A DNA stretch of 64,000 nt from Hybos culiciformis (lineage: Eukaryota; Arthropoda; Insecta; Diptera; Hybotidae), in NCBI GenBank assembly GCA_964007475.1, contig OZ023273.1, forward strand, positions 88,452,841 through 88,516,840, written 5' to 3'. Below, piece by piece: positions 11,907 to 22,700 of the stretch; within the stretch, counting starts at the first letter, position 1; every line of letters begins with the position of its first letter. Below the pieces are notes generated by a model. The model saw only the letters and a list, made by a program, of their open reading frames with translations. It searched no databases and had not been told where the DNA came from. Made by a program: the position numbers and the translations under genes.

Positions 11907-12680
11907 TACAAGGATAGCGTCCCAGTTTTTCGTTTCTATCTGCAGGTGTCTAAGCCGCGAACATAATTTGTTAGTTTTATCGTATAAACTTTTAATTTCA
12001 TTTGCATTTTCGGTTATTATAGTAGGTATATTTAAAAAACCTTTTAACTCGCGTATTGTTGAACCTCTCATTCAACATTTTTCAAGCGCTAAGATAATCT
12101 CCGTCGGATACCGTATAATCGGCTAAGAGATCGGCTGCCGAGTCACTTAACAAGGACTTTAAGGTCCACAATTTACTAGCGTTGCTCATGGAAGTTTAAT
12201 GAACGCTTGCGTTAAATAAATCGCGAAATGTTAACCAGGAGTCGTAGTATCCTTTAAATTTCGGAATTTGAATCTTTTGCAGTTTGAAGTCATGCAACTG
12301 CGAGGTGCCAGGATTTGCTGGTTGATTAAGCGTTGAATTAAGAATCACGGGAGAAGGAGGTCTTTCTGATATTAGTGGAAATTTCTGAACATACTCTTCC
12401 TGAATTGTGTCGTAATATTGAAATTAGATTTAAGCTCAGAAAATTGATTTTTTATAATCTTCTTTGTTCAAATTCTCTTCATCTTCAAATAAAACTTTTA
12501 AACGATCGGCATGTACCGATTTCATTTTATTGAAATGTTCTTCCAGGGTTTTTAACCGTTTTTCGAAATAAGTTCTGGTCTGCGCTGTCTTTTTTGTAGT
12601 TTCGATAGAAATTATTCAACACGGTTTGATTTTGCTATTGCAAGAAAATAAGGCTTTCATAATTCATTTTTAATCCCCTT
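11907..12680 (-). pseudogene. gag: BEL/Pao-type Gag, heavily decayed
   Basis: Reading the minus strand through several frame changes gives a BEL/Pao Gag (the DUF1759 type). A coiled N-terminal part (12680-12450) leads to IQIPKFKGYYDSWLTFRDLF near 12220-12290. Next come SLLSDSAADLLADYTVSDGDY near 12120-12170 and ITENANEIKSLYDKTNKLCSRLRHL to ETKNWDAILV near 11910-12030. These are the family's conserved capsid segments. There are at least four stops or frameshifts, and the 3' side is cut by another sequence at 11906. Protease, RT and integrase of this element are not seen. Confidence 0.8.
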
Positions 12681-13740
12681 TTCTTTAAAATTTAATAAGA
12701 TGAAATTAAATAAATTCTAGTTGAAAAAGATTTAAAAGTTCAATGTCAAAAATAATTGAAATAACCTCAAACTTAGCGAATGTAAATACCGTATTGAATA
12801 TGTTGAACTGTAGTAAAATAAATTTAAATTAATCAAATTTAATGAATTTGAAAATTTAATTTCGATAGAAAATATTGCCAATATCAAACTCAATTTCAGC
12901 CGAATGGAAAAATTCCCAATTATTTTGTAAATGTGTAGCACTTTATCAAGTTCGAATTAAAATTCAATAATTGTGACAATAAAAAAAAATTTTTTTTTTT
13001 GTTTTTTAATTCAATACGCTACGTTTAACAACTTTTTATTGAATGAAGGAATTGAAGGAATTTAAATTGAAAGTCAATTCAAAAAATTTTTTTTTATCAG
13101 ATTAAAATTGAAAATAATGTAAATTAGTTCAAAAGCATTCCGAATGAATGTTCAAGATCCAAAATTTCAAATCAAAAAATGACTTACCGAATTTTGATTG
13201 CCTTCTAATATCAAAAAGGTTCAACAAAAAAAAATCAATTAAATGCTGTATCTTTGCTTCCTTGGCTCAGCGAACACTAGCTGCTTGAAGATTACCTTTG
13301 TGGGTTGCTCGTTCCCCGCAATAATACCAATTTAATTTTTTATTTATTTTTTTTTCTCAAAATTTTTTATTCAAATAATTTTTTATTTCTTTTTTTTTTT
13401 TTGCTTTTGGATAAATTTTATTTTTAAAATTAACTTGTTAAATTTTATTTTTTTTTTTATTTTCAAAATTTTGTTCTTTAAAATTTTTTCTTCAATTCAA
13501 AATTTTTGGTTTTGTTTTTTATTGAAATTTTTAATCAAAAATTTTTTATTTTGTTTTTAAATTTTTATACAAAATTTTTCGTTTTTCACTTTGAAATCCT
13601 TCTTCAAAATTTTTTGTTCTTTAAATTTTTTAAATTCAAAAATTTTTGTTTTTGAAATACTTCTTCAAGATTTTTTGTTCTTTAAATTTTTTTTTTAAAT
13701 TCAAAAATTTTTGTTCTTCAAAATTTTTTGATCGAACAAT
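12681..13740. other. AT-rich low-complexity stretch, possible BEL leader/LTR remnant
   Basis: Mostly homopolymer-rich DNA; 13340-13740 is dominated by AAATTTTT/TTTTTGTT words. A less AT-rich island at 13255-13325 could be a primer-binding-site/leader remnant of the BEL/Pao element, but I cannot place LTR borders. Confidence 0.4.
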
Positions 13741-14460
13741 TTTTATTTTTAAGTTAGAATAACTGATTGTTGTATTATGAGAATAATATTCTGAAGAGCT
13801 ACGGCAGCCTCACCGTAGCAGTTGATTTAAGTGGCTTGTTATCTTCAGAATTGGATTCTCAAGGTTTGGTTTAAAATTTCCGTAGGAATTGTTTAGTCTT
13901 TTTCCCTTTACTTCGAATCCGGTTCGAAGGACCAATGTTTGCGAACGATGTGCAATAATAGAAAAAAAAGGGAGTTGTGAAGTAAAACAAAAAAAAACCA
14001 AAGATATTTTATTTTGTATTTTTATATTTATTTTTTTTAAGAACACTAAAAAAAAATAATAACTATAAAAGAAAATTTGCGAATTAAAACACCGAACGGT
14101 TTGACTATATTTACAACAATGATTTATTTCTTTCTTTTTTTTAATACAAATTTATATTTAAGAGATAATTTCTAATTAACAATTTTTAAAGAGAACAAAA
14201 GTAAAATAAAAAAGATCTTTAAAAATAAAATAAAGAGATACTTAAATTCAGCTACGTTAAAATTACACATTGAAAAATTATTTTATTATTTTAAAAATAT
14301 TTTAAATTGACAATAAATTTATACAAAGAAAAAATAAAATTGAAATTAGATATTAAGTTTCCTGTTAATGCAAAATATATTTGAATAAAATTAAAAAGAT
14401 AAGACCTAAAATTTTTAAAAAAGCTGATTTTACAAAATACAAAATTATTTTAGTTTGAAG
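13741..14460. other. AT-rich sequence, small hairpin only
   Basis: No supported gene. CTACGG and CCGTAG around 13800-13819 form a short hairpin. A 78-codon minus-strand frame at 13810-14046 has no recognisable domain. Confidence 0.4.
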
Positions 14461-14961
14461 CGCTATTTAAAGGTAGTACACAGACCGGGTAAAAATTTAA
14501 TAGAAAAATAGGTGGAAAAATAAAGGACAAACATTTTATTTTCGAAAAAAATCATATGATAATTGTTTAATCTGTCAATATTCAAAATAATTGACAAAAA
14601 AAAAATTATTTATTTACCACATTTTATAAAAAAATTTTAAATTTTAGCTTTTGATGCTGATTCAAATTTTTTTTATATTATTTTTTCATTTGAATTTTTT
14701 TTTCCTTTGATTTTACTGCCTAGGTAGATAAATTGTAGGAAAAATTTCGAAATATCTACAAAGCAGAAGTTTTAAATTCTGTTATGTATTCGAAATATCT
14801 GTAAAAACTTTTTACATGCCAGACTTTTTCCCAGATCTGTGTACTTAATTATGTACTAATGAACAAAAATTGAATAAAATATTTTACTTAGCATTTTTCT
14901 CCGAAAAATTTTATATGGAAAAACCTATTTTACCCGATCTGTGTACTACCTTTAAATAGCG
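14461..14961. mobile_element. 501-bp long-TIR MITE
   Basis: The first 34 bases (starting CGCTATTTAAAGGTAGTACA) are repeated in inverted orientation at the end with a single mismatch. No coding sequence. I could not define a target duplication (flanks read ...TTTGAAG and GTTGAAAT), so the superfamily is unassigned. Confidence 0.8.
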
Positions 14962-15029
14962 GTTGAAATTAAAATTGAAAATTTATTGAAACTAAAATCG
15001 TTTTGTAAAAACTAAAAGAAACTAAGAAC

Positions 15030-15290
15030 GTTATTTAAGAATGTGTAACCGTTTCGAAGATTTTAAAAAACTTGATAATGTAGTTTTATTTATGAGTTTT
15101 CCATTTGATAGGAATACTAAAGCAGAAACAATTCCAGAAAACCTTTCAACTATTTTTGATATGGATAACATTACACTTGAAGCAGAAATTATTACATTGC
15201 AAAATGATATTTATATTAAAGCAAGAGCTTTCGAAGATTAATTCTGGAAATATTTAGCCACGTTGGGAAACACTGATCTAAATAAACGTT
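15030..15290 (+). pseudogene. hAT (ZBED5/SCAND3-like) transposase fragment
   Basis: A short frame starting MCNRFEDFKKLDNVVLFMSF, with homology continuing a few codons past its stop at 15241. It aligns by eye with the region just before the C-terminal dimerisation block of the 38453-40119 transposase: NRF.EF..L..VV.FM..PF, then a Leu/Ile-rich segment ending in a repeated Asp/Leu/Lys-Ala motif. It is a relic of the same hAT lineage, cut off on both sides. It lies just beyond the 501-bp MITE. Confidence 0.7.
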
Positions 15291-15354
15291 AAATAAAAAT
15301 TGATATGTTCTAATTTTTAGGTTAATTTTTTTAAAGTATTAAACAATTAAAATC

Positions 15355-15577
15355 AATTACCTAATATAAATGATCGAGCAGGTGTATCGCAAACGAAACT
15401 ATCAAAGTCCCTTTATATTTCTCGTTGTTGAATTTTTTAACTGCTTCGTTAATTTTTTCAACTTCATCAACAAAATATTGCATATAAAAGTCTGCATTAG
15501 AGGTTTTTTTTATCCGTGATAAGCTCCAATAATAAAAACATTGTTATACGACACAATATTTCCTAAAATTGGCCAAA
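15355..15577 (-). pseudogene. CACTA/EnSpm-like transposase, middle fragment (copy A)
   Basis: The minus strand reads LWPILGNI, then FIIGAYHG-KKP, then after one frameshift CDTPARSFILG. It matches the order WPILG...FLVGAWAGEG...CDAPAKSF in the second CACTA copy at 34730-36720. The fragment ends at the higher-coordinate side exactly where a LINE 3' end begins. Its N-terminal portion resumes beyond the LINE at 25137-25630. GGTAATTG after the last motif could be a splice donor. Confidence 0.78.
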
Positions 15578-16004
15578 GTTGGTTGGTTGGTTGGTTATTG
15601 TGGTGGAGCCCTCCTACCCAAAGAGCTCCCAATTAGCGCTTTCGCACCATTTTGCTACCACTTCCCTCGTTAACCAAAGCCTAACGGCGTTAAGACAAGC
15701 TAAATCCACCCCGTGGTGTTTAAAAATTTCAGCACATCTCTGGGTTTGGCTAGGGCTAGCACATCTACATCCTCAAGGACAAATCCCCCTAGTGTGCTAT
15801 TTCTCAGGCTTGCAAGCGCCGGGCATTTGCAGATAAAATGGACTAATGTCTCTTTTTCGTTCTCAATACCACAACTACGGCATGACCGATTGAAGGGGGA
15901 TACCTAATCTGGCAGCGTGTACTCCAACTGCCCAGTTCCCGTAAAACCACCGTTATTCTGGAAATATCTTTGCGAGACATTTTCAGAATTTCCTGTGTTT
16001 TTTT
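15578..16004 (-). pseudogene. LINE 3' end: C-terminal CCHC region and tetranucleotide tail
   Basis: On the minus strand this continues the RNase H-side C-terminus of the LINE at 22094-25137. MSRKDISRI leads, after one frameshift, to a cysteine-rich block CRSCGIENEKETLVHFICKC. A stop follows, then a 3' tail of CCAA repeats (GGTT repeats on the plus strand at 15579-15596). LINE clades of the R1/LOA/I group often end in short tandem repeats instead of poly(A). It is separated from the rest by the foldback insertion. Confidence 0.85.
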
Positions 16005-16147
16005 GAAGTTTATACTTCTTTAGCGGCGTTGGAAGAAATTTGGTAGAGGGTAAAAATCCATTTTCATATAGAATTTTTCTGAGAATCGTCATCATTTTTC
16101 TGAGAATCATCCGTCATCATTTTTCAAATATTAAAAAAAAAAAAAAA

Positions 16148-16220
16148 CCATAATTGGGTTCGAACCTGGCACCTTCAGACTTATTAGTCTGGTGTTCTAT
16201 CCACTAAGCCATACGGCCAT
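16148..16220 (-). repeat. tRNA-like module (type i)
   Basis: The minus strand carries an A box (TGGCTTAGTGG) and a B box (GGTTCGAACCC) with a CAGAC/GTCTG anticodon-like stem. The cloverleaf is imperfect, with a poor acceptor stem. It is followed by T-rich sequence. Probably a tRNA-derived SINE or pseudogene rather than a working tRNA. Confidence 0.65.
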
Positions 16221-16280
16221 ATAATTTTTGCTTTCTAAAATCATATAAAGAGTCTTCTAAATAATATAAAAATTCAAGTT

Positions 16281-16680
16281 CTTTAAGGTTCATGAATACG
16301 GTTAGTGGAATGAAATAAACGAGTTCATGAATACGATTAGTGGAATGAAATAAGAGAGAAATTTTTAAAATAAATTCCAGGGATTTTAATTATTAAAGAA
16401 GAAAGCTGAAATCATAAGGGCAATATGGCTGAGTGGATAGAATATCGGATTACAATTCTGAAGGTGCCAAGTTCGATCCCCCGATACTGAGAATTTTATG
16501 AAATTTTTTTTTTTTTAATTTTTATTAACATAATAATGTAGTTACGCCAAATACAAAGAGGGAGAGATAATAAATTGGTCAATTAATTTTTGCAGATTGA
16601 TCTAATTAATTTTCGTCATAATTTTTAAAGTTAAAATTTTTCTCTTAATTTAAGTATCTGTACTTCGTTTTGGTAAAAAA
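16281..16680 (+). repeat. Direct-repeat module A of the foldback (first copy)
   Basis: Begins GTTCTTTAA..GTTCATGAATACGG, contains a tRNA-like module (16418-16491), and ends GTTTTGGTAAAAAAAA. A near-identical copy in the same orientation lies at 19225-19664. The sequences following the two A-runs differ (left-arm outer end versus right-arm inner end). The module may therefore have moved as a poly(A)-tailed, SINE-like unit. Confidence 0.8.
16418..16491 (+). repeat. tRNA-like module (type ii)
   Basis: GGGCAATATGGCTGAGTGG supplies an A box, and GTTCGATCC a B-box-like segment. TCGGA/TCTGA can pair around a TTACAAT anticodon-like loop (ACA). The T stem is poor, so a functional tRNA is unlikely. 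Repeated at 19386-19459 with two changes. Confidence 0.65.
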
Positions 16681-16688
16681 AAAAAAAA

Positions 16689-19130
16689 ACACACGAAGCA
16701 GTCATAAAACTGCCTACAGAAGTTTATACTTAAGATTTAAACTATGAAATAACAGTGGCTACAAATAATGGACTTCTTTTGGACTGATGGACTGATTTTT
16801 ATTTTAATTTACATTTTGTACTGAGCAGCCCATCATTTGTAGCCACTGTTATTCATAGTTTTTAAATCTTTTTTCATAATAATTAGTTTTTTTGAGATAT
16901 TTAAACAAACCAAAATGTTTTTATCAGCCACTAATTTATTATTTTTTATACATATTCTATTTTTGAAGCAAAACACAGAGCTAAGTAAAATTGTAGCAAA
17001 TTTGGTACAGATCTTGGTGGTAGTAGCAAATAATCGAATGCAAATTAGGCGCTCTTTGATTTTTTATTTTAATTTATATAAATGGAAAAAACTTTTAATT
17101 AATAAATAGTGTTTTATAATTTTATAATACATATTATAAAATTAAAATGTAGCTAAAAACTTATTTGAGAACTTAGTTGAAAACTGTATAATTTCATATA
17201 TGAATTAATGCAATTGAATATTGCTATAAAATGGATGTAAAAAATATTGGAAACGTTGACAGATGCATAAATTTAAGTATCGAGATGCTATTTCTTTTTA
17301 AAAATTTAATTGTGAAAAAAAAAACTATCCTATTCAGAAATCAGTTTTTTAATAGCGAGTTGAATGAACTATTTTTCAATATTGTGGGCAGCGTTCTGCA
17401 ATATTCACAGCTTTTTCGTGCAATCTTATTTTCACAATAGAATTAACATAATCTTGTGATCATTCATAAAAAATTTAGACACCGGATAATAGGTATATCA
17501 CTAAAGTCTCAACTAATTTTCAAACATGTTTTACCACTTACTATGACAAGACAGTTATATGTATATATGTATTTAAACAAGCATTTGTTAATCCTGTTGT
17601 AGTTAATAAGATAATAAACGCTAAAAAAAGTACGAATTTCCCGGGAGAAAAATAAGTAAGAAAAGTGATCACATTTCATTTCATGTTTCATGTTTTTGTT
17701 TTATTTTTTTTACAGAGATCATGTAACCACTAAAGTTATAAACATTATATCCTATAAAACAAATTTATAATATTGGACGCACTAAACTCGTTACAAATAA
17801 TTTTATTAAAGCCTTGAGAAACAACATAGGTATATTTTGGCATTGATAGTATAGATATCGATCAAGTAATTTATCATTATAGGTTTTCCCGGCTCAAAAT
17901 ATGCAAAAAAAAAATTTTTCAAAATAGGTAGCTCTGGTGAAATAAAGATTACCAGACCAAAAATTTTGGGTAGGAATTCATAATTATCGTACACTTTTTT
18001 AATTTCAAATATATGTATATATAGGGCCCAATATTACAAGCAAAAAAATTACATATTCTACCAATAAAAAAATTATCTTCAAATAATTAAAAATTATTAT
18101 GTTCAAAAAAATTAAAAAAAAAATGTATTCATTGGGGGGAATCGAACCTGACACCTTCACTCTTATACTCCGATGTTCTAGCCACCAAGCCATATAGCCC
18201 ATATGATTTTGGATTTCTAAAATATAATAAAAAAATTCTAATAAACCATTCATTTTTTTTTTTTTATTTATTTGGAACAAGAAAAACTATTAATTTTCTC
18301 CATCTGTCAGTACCAATAAATTTTAGGGATGGGGGGGAGTAAGGGGACCCCCGCTCGCCCTCGTCTTTTAGGTCATACCAGTACCCACTAACAAAAAACA
18401 ATTTTTGTCTTATTACTTGTAGAAATCATTTTATTATGTAAAAAAAATTTCAAATATTAAAAAAAAAACAAATCATAATTGGGTTCGAACCTGGCACCTT
18501 CAGACTTTTTTTTTTCAAAAATTAAATATTCTAAAATAATTATAATTTCTTGATATATTTAGAAAAATAATAATTCCATACAATGTTACACTTTGTTGCT
18601 CAAATAAATATTAGTTTTTGGTCAGTTTTCTCAAAATAACCAACTTATCAATGTCATTGAAGGAAAACTGGATGATTTAATAATAAAGTCATTGAAATAT
18701 AAGTAAAATAAATATGTGGAAAAAAAATTAATTATTTTGCATTTGCCCACATCTTAAATTTTTACACAAAATTTATACTTAGATTTTAAAATTGTTTTTA
18801 AGAAAATCTATATTCAAATAAGGAAATTTAGAATATAAGTTTTGTGTATTAATGCAATTATTTTATTAAAGCCATATATATATATGTAATATCAATATTT
18901 TTTAGTAAGTACCTAATTATAGGCGCAATGCCAATGTTAAAAAAAAATTTTTTAATAAAATTTAATTTTTAATACTATTAAGATTAAAAAAATGTTCAAA
19001 AATCATAATTTTATTATAATTTATAATGTTAAATACGGTGTAAATATTTTTTTAATTAATTATTAGCTAATAATTCCAAAATCATAACGAATAATGAATT
19101 AAATATTAAAGTTGTATATATTAAGTAATT
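16689..19130 (+). repeat. Left arm of large inverted repeat
   Basis: About 2.44 kb starting ACACACGAAGCAGTCAT and ending ...TATATTAAGTAATT, mirrored at 19666-22087. The outer ~175 bp contain a smaller inverted pair around CTATGAA..AACAGTGGCTAC. That pair makes up most of the small element at 37661-37902. Embedded are two tRNA-like segments (18128-18202 and 18476-18505), a G/C-rich island near 18326-18365, and a block near 17880-17990 related to the tandem repeat at 37290-37652. Confidence 0.9.
18128..18202 (-). repeat. tRNA-like module (type iii), left arm
   Basis: On the minus strand GGGCTATATGGCTTGGTGG (A box) and GGTTCGATTCC (B box) are well kept. The anticodon arm pairs poorly. The inverted partner lies at 20595-20668. 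A second fragment carrying only the B-box half is at 18476-18505, mirrored at 20284-20320. Confidence 0.6.
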
Positions 19131-19224
19131 AAATTTGAATAAAACCTATAACGATTCAAGAATAATTTATAGTTTTAAAAAAAAGTGCACAATTCGAAAG
19201 GCTTCAAAAATTCTGCTTTGTTCT

Positions 19225-19664
19225 TTAAAGTTCATGAATACGGTTAGTGGAATGAAATAAACGGGTTCATGAATACGATTAGTGGAATGAAATAAGAGAG
19301 AAATTTTTAAAATAAATTCCAGGGATTTTAATTATTAAAGAAGACAAGTGCTCTTTTATGTTATTTTAGAAAGCTGAAATCATAAGGGCAATATGGCTAA
19401 GTGGATAGAATATCGGATTACAATTCTGAAGATGCCAAGTTCGATCCCCCGATACTGAGAATTTTATGAAAAATTTTTTTTTTTTAATTTTTTTAACATA
19501 ATAATGTAGTTACGCCAAATACAAAATACCAAAGAGGGAGAGATAATAAATTGGTCAATTAATTTTTGCAGATTGATCTAATTAATTTCCGTAAAGCGTC
19601 ATAATTTTTAAAGTTAAAATTTTTCTCTTAATTTAAGTATCTGTACTTCGTTTTGGTAAAAAAA
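19225..19664 (+). repeat. Direct-repeat module A, second copy, in the foldback loop
   Basis: Copy of 16281-16680 carrying an extra ~25 bases after TTAAAGAAGA and a few substitutions. It occupies the spacer between the two inverted arms, with its own tRNA-like module at 19386-19459. Confidence 0.8.
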
Positions 19665-19665
19665 A

Positions 19666-22087
19666 ATTACTTAATATATACAACTTTAATATTTAATTCA
19701 TTATTCGTTATGATTTTGGAATTATTAGCTAATAATTAATTAAAAAAATATTTACACCGTATTTAACATTATAAATTATAATAAAATTATGATTTTTGAA
19801 CATTTTTTTAATCTTAATAGTATTAAAAATTAAATTTTATTAAAAAAAAAATTTTTTGACATTGGCATTGCGCCTATAATTACTTACTAAAAAATATTGA
19901 TATTACATATATATGTTTTAATAAAATAATTGCATTAATACACAAAACTTATATTCTAAATTTCCTTATTTGAATATAGATTTTCTTAAAAACAATTTTA
20001 AAATCTAAGTATAAATTTTGTGTAAAAATTTAAGATGTGGGCAAATGCAAAATAATTAATTTTTTTTCCACATATTTATTTTACTTATATTTCAATGACT
20101 TTATTATTAAATCATCCAGTTTTCCTTCAATGACATTGATAAGTTGGTTATTTTGAGAAAACTGACCAAAAACTAATATTTATTTGAGCAACAAAGTGTA
20201 ACATTGTATGGAATTATTATTTTTCTAAATATATATCAAGAAATTATAATTATTTTAGAATATTTAATTTTTGAAAAAAAAAAGTCTGAAGGTGCCAGGT
20301 TCGAACCCAATTATGATTTGTTTTTTTTTTAATATTTGAAATTTTTTTTACATAATAAAATGATTTCTACAAGTAATAAGACAAAAATTGTTTTTTTTGT
20401 TAGGGTGTACTGGTATGACCTAAAAGACGAGGGCGAGCGGGGGTCCCCTTACTCCTCCCCCGTCCCTAAAATTTATTGGTACTGACAGATGGAGAAAATT
20501 AATAGTTTTTCTTGTTCCAAATAAATAAAAAAAAAAAAAAAATGAATGGTTTATTAGAATTTTTTTATTATATTTTAGAAATCCAAAATCATATGGGCTA
20601 TATGGCTTGGTGGCTAGAACATCGGAGTATAAGAGTGAAGGTGTCAGGTTCGATTCCCCCCAATGAATACATTTTTTTTTTTAATTTTTTTGAACATAAT
20701 AATTTTTAATTTTTTTGAACATAATTTTTTTATTGGTAGAATATGTAATTTTTTTGCTTGTAATATTGGGCCCTATATATACATATATTTGAAATTAAAA
20801 AAGTGTACGATAATTATGAATTCCTACCCAAAATTTTTGGTCTGGTAATCTTTATTTCACCAGAGCTACCTATTTTAAAAAATTTTTTTTTTGCATATTT
20901 TGAGCCGGGAAAACCTATAATGATAAATTACTTGATCGATATCTATACTATCAATGCCAAAATATACCTATGTTGTTTCTCAAGGCTTTAATAAAATTAT
21001 TTGTAACGAGTTTAGTGCGTCCAATATTATAAATTTGTTTTATAGGATATAATGTTTATAACTTTAGTGGTTACATGATCTCTGTAAAAAAAATAAAACA
21101 AAAACATGAAACATGAAATGAAATGTGATCACTTTTCTTACTTATTTTTCTCCCGGGAAATTCGTACTTTTTTTAACGTTTATTATCTTATTAACTACAA
21201 CAGGATTAACAAATGCTTGTTTAAATACATATATACATATAACTGTCTTGTCATAGTAAGTGGTAAAACATGTTTGAAAATTAGTTGGGACTTTAGTGAT
21301 ATACCTATTATCCGGTGTCTAAATTTTTTATGAATGATCACAAGATTATGTTAATTCTATTGTGAAAATAAGATTGCACGAAAAAGCTGTGAATATTGCA
21401 GAACGCTGCCCACAATATTGAAAAATAGTTCATTCAACTCGTTATTAAAAAACTGATTTCTAAATAGGATAGTTTTTTTTTTCACAATTAAATTTTTAAA
21501 AAGAAATAGCATCTCGATACTTAAATTTATGCATCTGTCAACGTTTCCAATATTTTTTACATCCATTTTATAGCAATATTCAATTGCATTAATTCATATA
21601 TGAAATTATACAGATTTCAACTAAGTTCTCAAATAAGTTTTTAGCTATATTTTAATTTAATAATATGTATTATAAAATTATAAAACACTATTTAATAATT
21701 AAAAGTTTTTTCCATTTATATAAATTAAAATAAAAAATCAAAGAGCGCCTAATTTGCAAATTTTTTTGAACCAAATTTGCTACAATTTAACTTAGCTCTG
21801 TGTTTTGCTTCAAAAATAGAATATGTATAAAAAATAATAAATTAGTGGCTGATAAAAACATTTTGGTTTGTTTAAATATCTCAAAAAAACTAATTATTAT
21901 GAAAAAAGATTTAAAAACTATGAATAACAGTGGCTACAAATGATGGGCTGCTCAGTACAAAATGTAAATTAAAATAAAAATCAGTCCATCAGTCCAAAAG
22001 AAGTCCATTATTTGTAGCCACTGTTATTTCATAGTTTAAATCTTAAGTATAAACTTCTGTAGGCAGTTCTATGACTGCTTCGTGTGT
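19666..22087 (-). repeat. Right arm of large inverted repeat
   Basis: Reverse complement of 16689-19130 with scattered substitutions and indels. It ends GACTGCTTCGTGTGT at the junction with the LINE. It carries tRNA-like modules at 20284-20320 (partial) and 20595-20668. Confidence 0.9.
20595..20668 (+). repeat. tRNA-like module (type iii), right arm
   Basis: Inverted partner of 18128-18202 with an intact A box (TGGCTTGGTGG) and B box (GGTTCGATTCC). Confidence 0.6.
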
Positions 22088-22093
22088 TTTTTT

Positions 22094-22700
22094 TCATAAC
22101 TCGGCCATGCTTTCTTGGCCGTGTTGCAGGTAGGTAGCGCCCTCCACCTACTATTAGCTAGGGATAAGAAATACTGGTAAATATCTCTTTTTACCGTACT
22201 TAAAGCTGGATGAACCGTCTCAGACATGGATTCGTCCTACTTTGAACCCTCCTTTGCCAGTTCATACGCTCGTTCGTTGCCCTAGATATCACTATGTCCA
22301 GGGACCCAATGGAGGTAAACTTCGTATCTCTCAGCTAGCTGGCAAAGCTCCTCTGAGCATTTCCTTACCAGCTTGGAGAATACGACTGATAAGTCAAGAG
22401 CCATAATAGCAGCTTGACTGTCAGACACAATTGACACCTTGTGGGCGTTAGGTCCTATGTCCCCTACTAAGCAGCATGCCTTCCAAATCGCCAGTATTTC
22501 CGCCTGGAAAATGCTTGATCTGTTTGGAAGCCTATAACTTTTAGCTACGTTAATTGCCTCGGAATAAACACCTGCCCCCACGCCACAGTCCATCTTTGAA
22601 CCATCCGTGAAGATTGCCAAGTCGATTCCCTCTAGAATATTATTAACCCTCCATTCCCTTCTCGTAGGTATTATTTTAATACTTTCTCGAGCTCGATCCT
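22094..22700 (-). pseudogene. LINE RNase H domain
   Basis: The minus strand encodes an RNase H domain: first Asp in IFTDGSKMD, Glu in FQAEILAIWKA, Asp in IVSDSQAAIMAL, then HWVPGHS. A stop replaces a codon right after HWVPGHSDI, where homology continues as GNERAYELAKEGS. This domain occurs in LINE clades such as I and LOA. The domain ends in WPSYEKK, where the foldback splits the element. Confidence 0.88.

Larger units (their letters stand above)
16005..22082. mobile_element. ~6.1-kb foldback-like composite inserted in a LINE
   Basis: The LINE frame is continuous if 16005-22082 is removed: PSYEKK on one side joins TQEILKMSRKDI on the other. The sequence TGTGTTTTTTT occurs at both junctions (15994-16004 and 22083-22093) and would be the target duplication, though the T run makes its length uncertain. 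The insert contains a ~400-bp module repeated directly (about 16281-16680 and 19225-19664) and two inverted arms (16689-19130 and 19666-22087). No long reading frame is convincing. Arm differences, for example near 17000 versus 21760, show that the arms are not an exact copy. Confidence 0.85.

Noticed and set aside
15579..15907. Two plus-strand frames (85 and 64 codons)
   Set aside because: Opposite strand of the LINE 3' end.
16418..16491. Functional tRNA gene
   Set aside because: A and B boxes are present but the acceptor and T stems do not pair, and the sequence is repeated as part of a mobile structure.
16005..22082. Foldback interpreted as a pure assembly mirror artefact
   Set aside because: The arms differ by substitutions and indels, the loop is distinct, and the LINE junctions are clean. 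Not fully excluded without reads.
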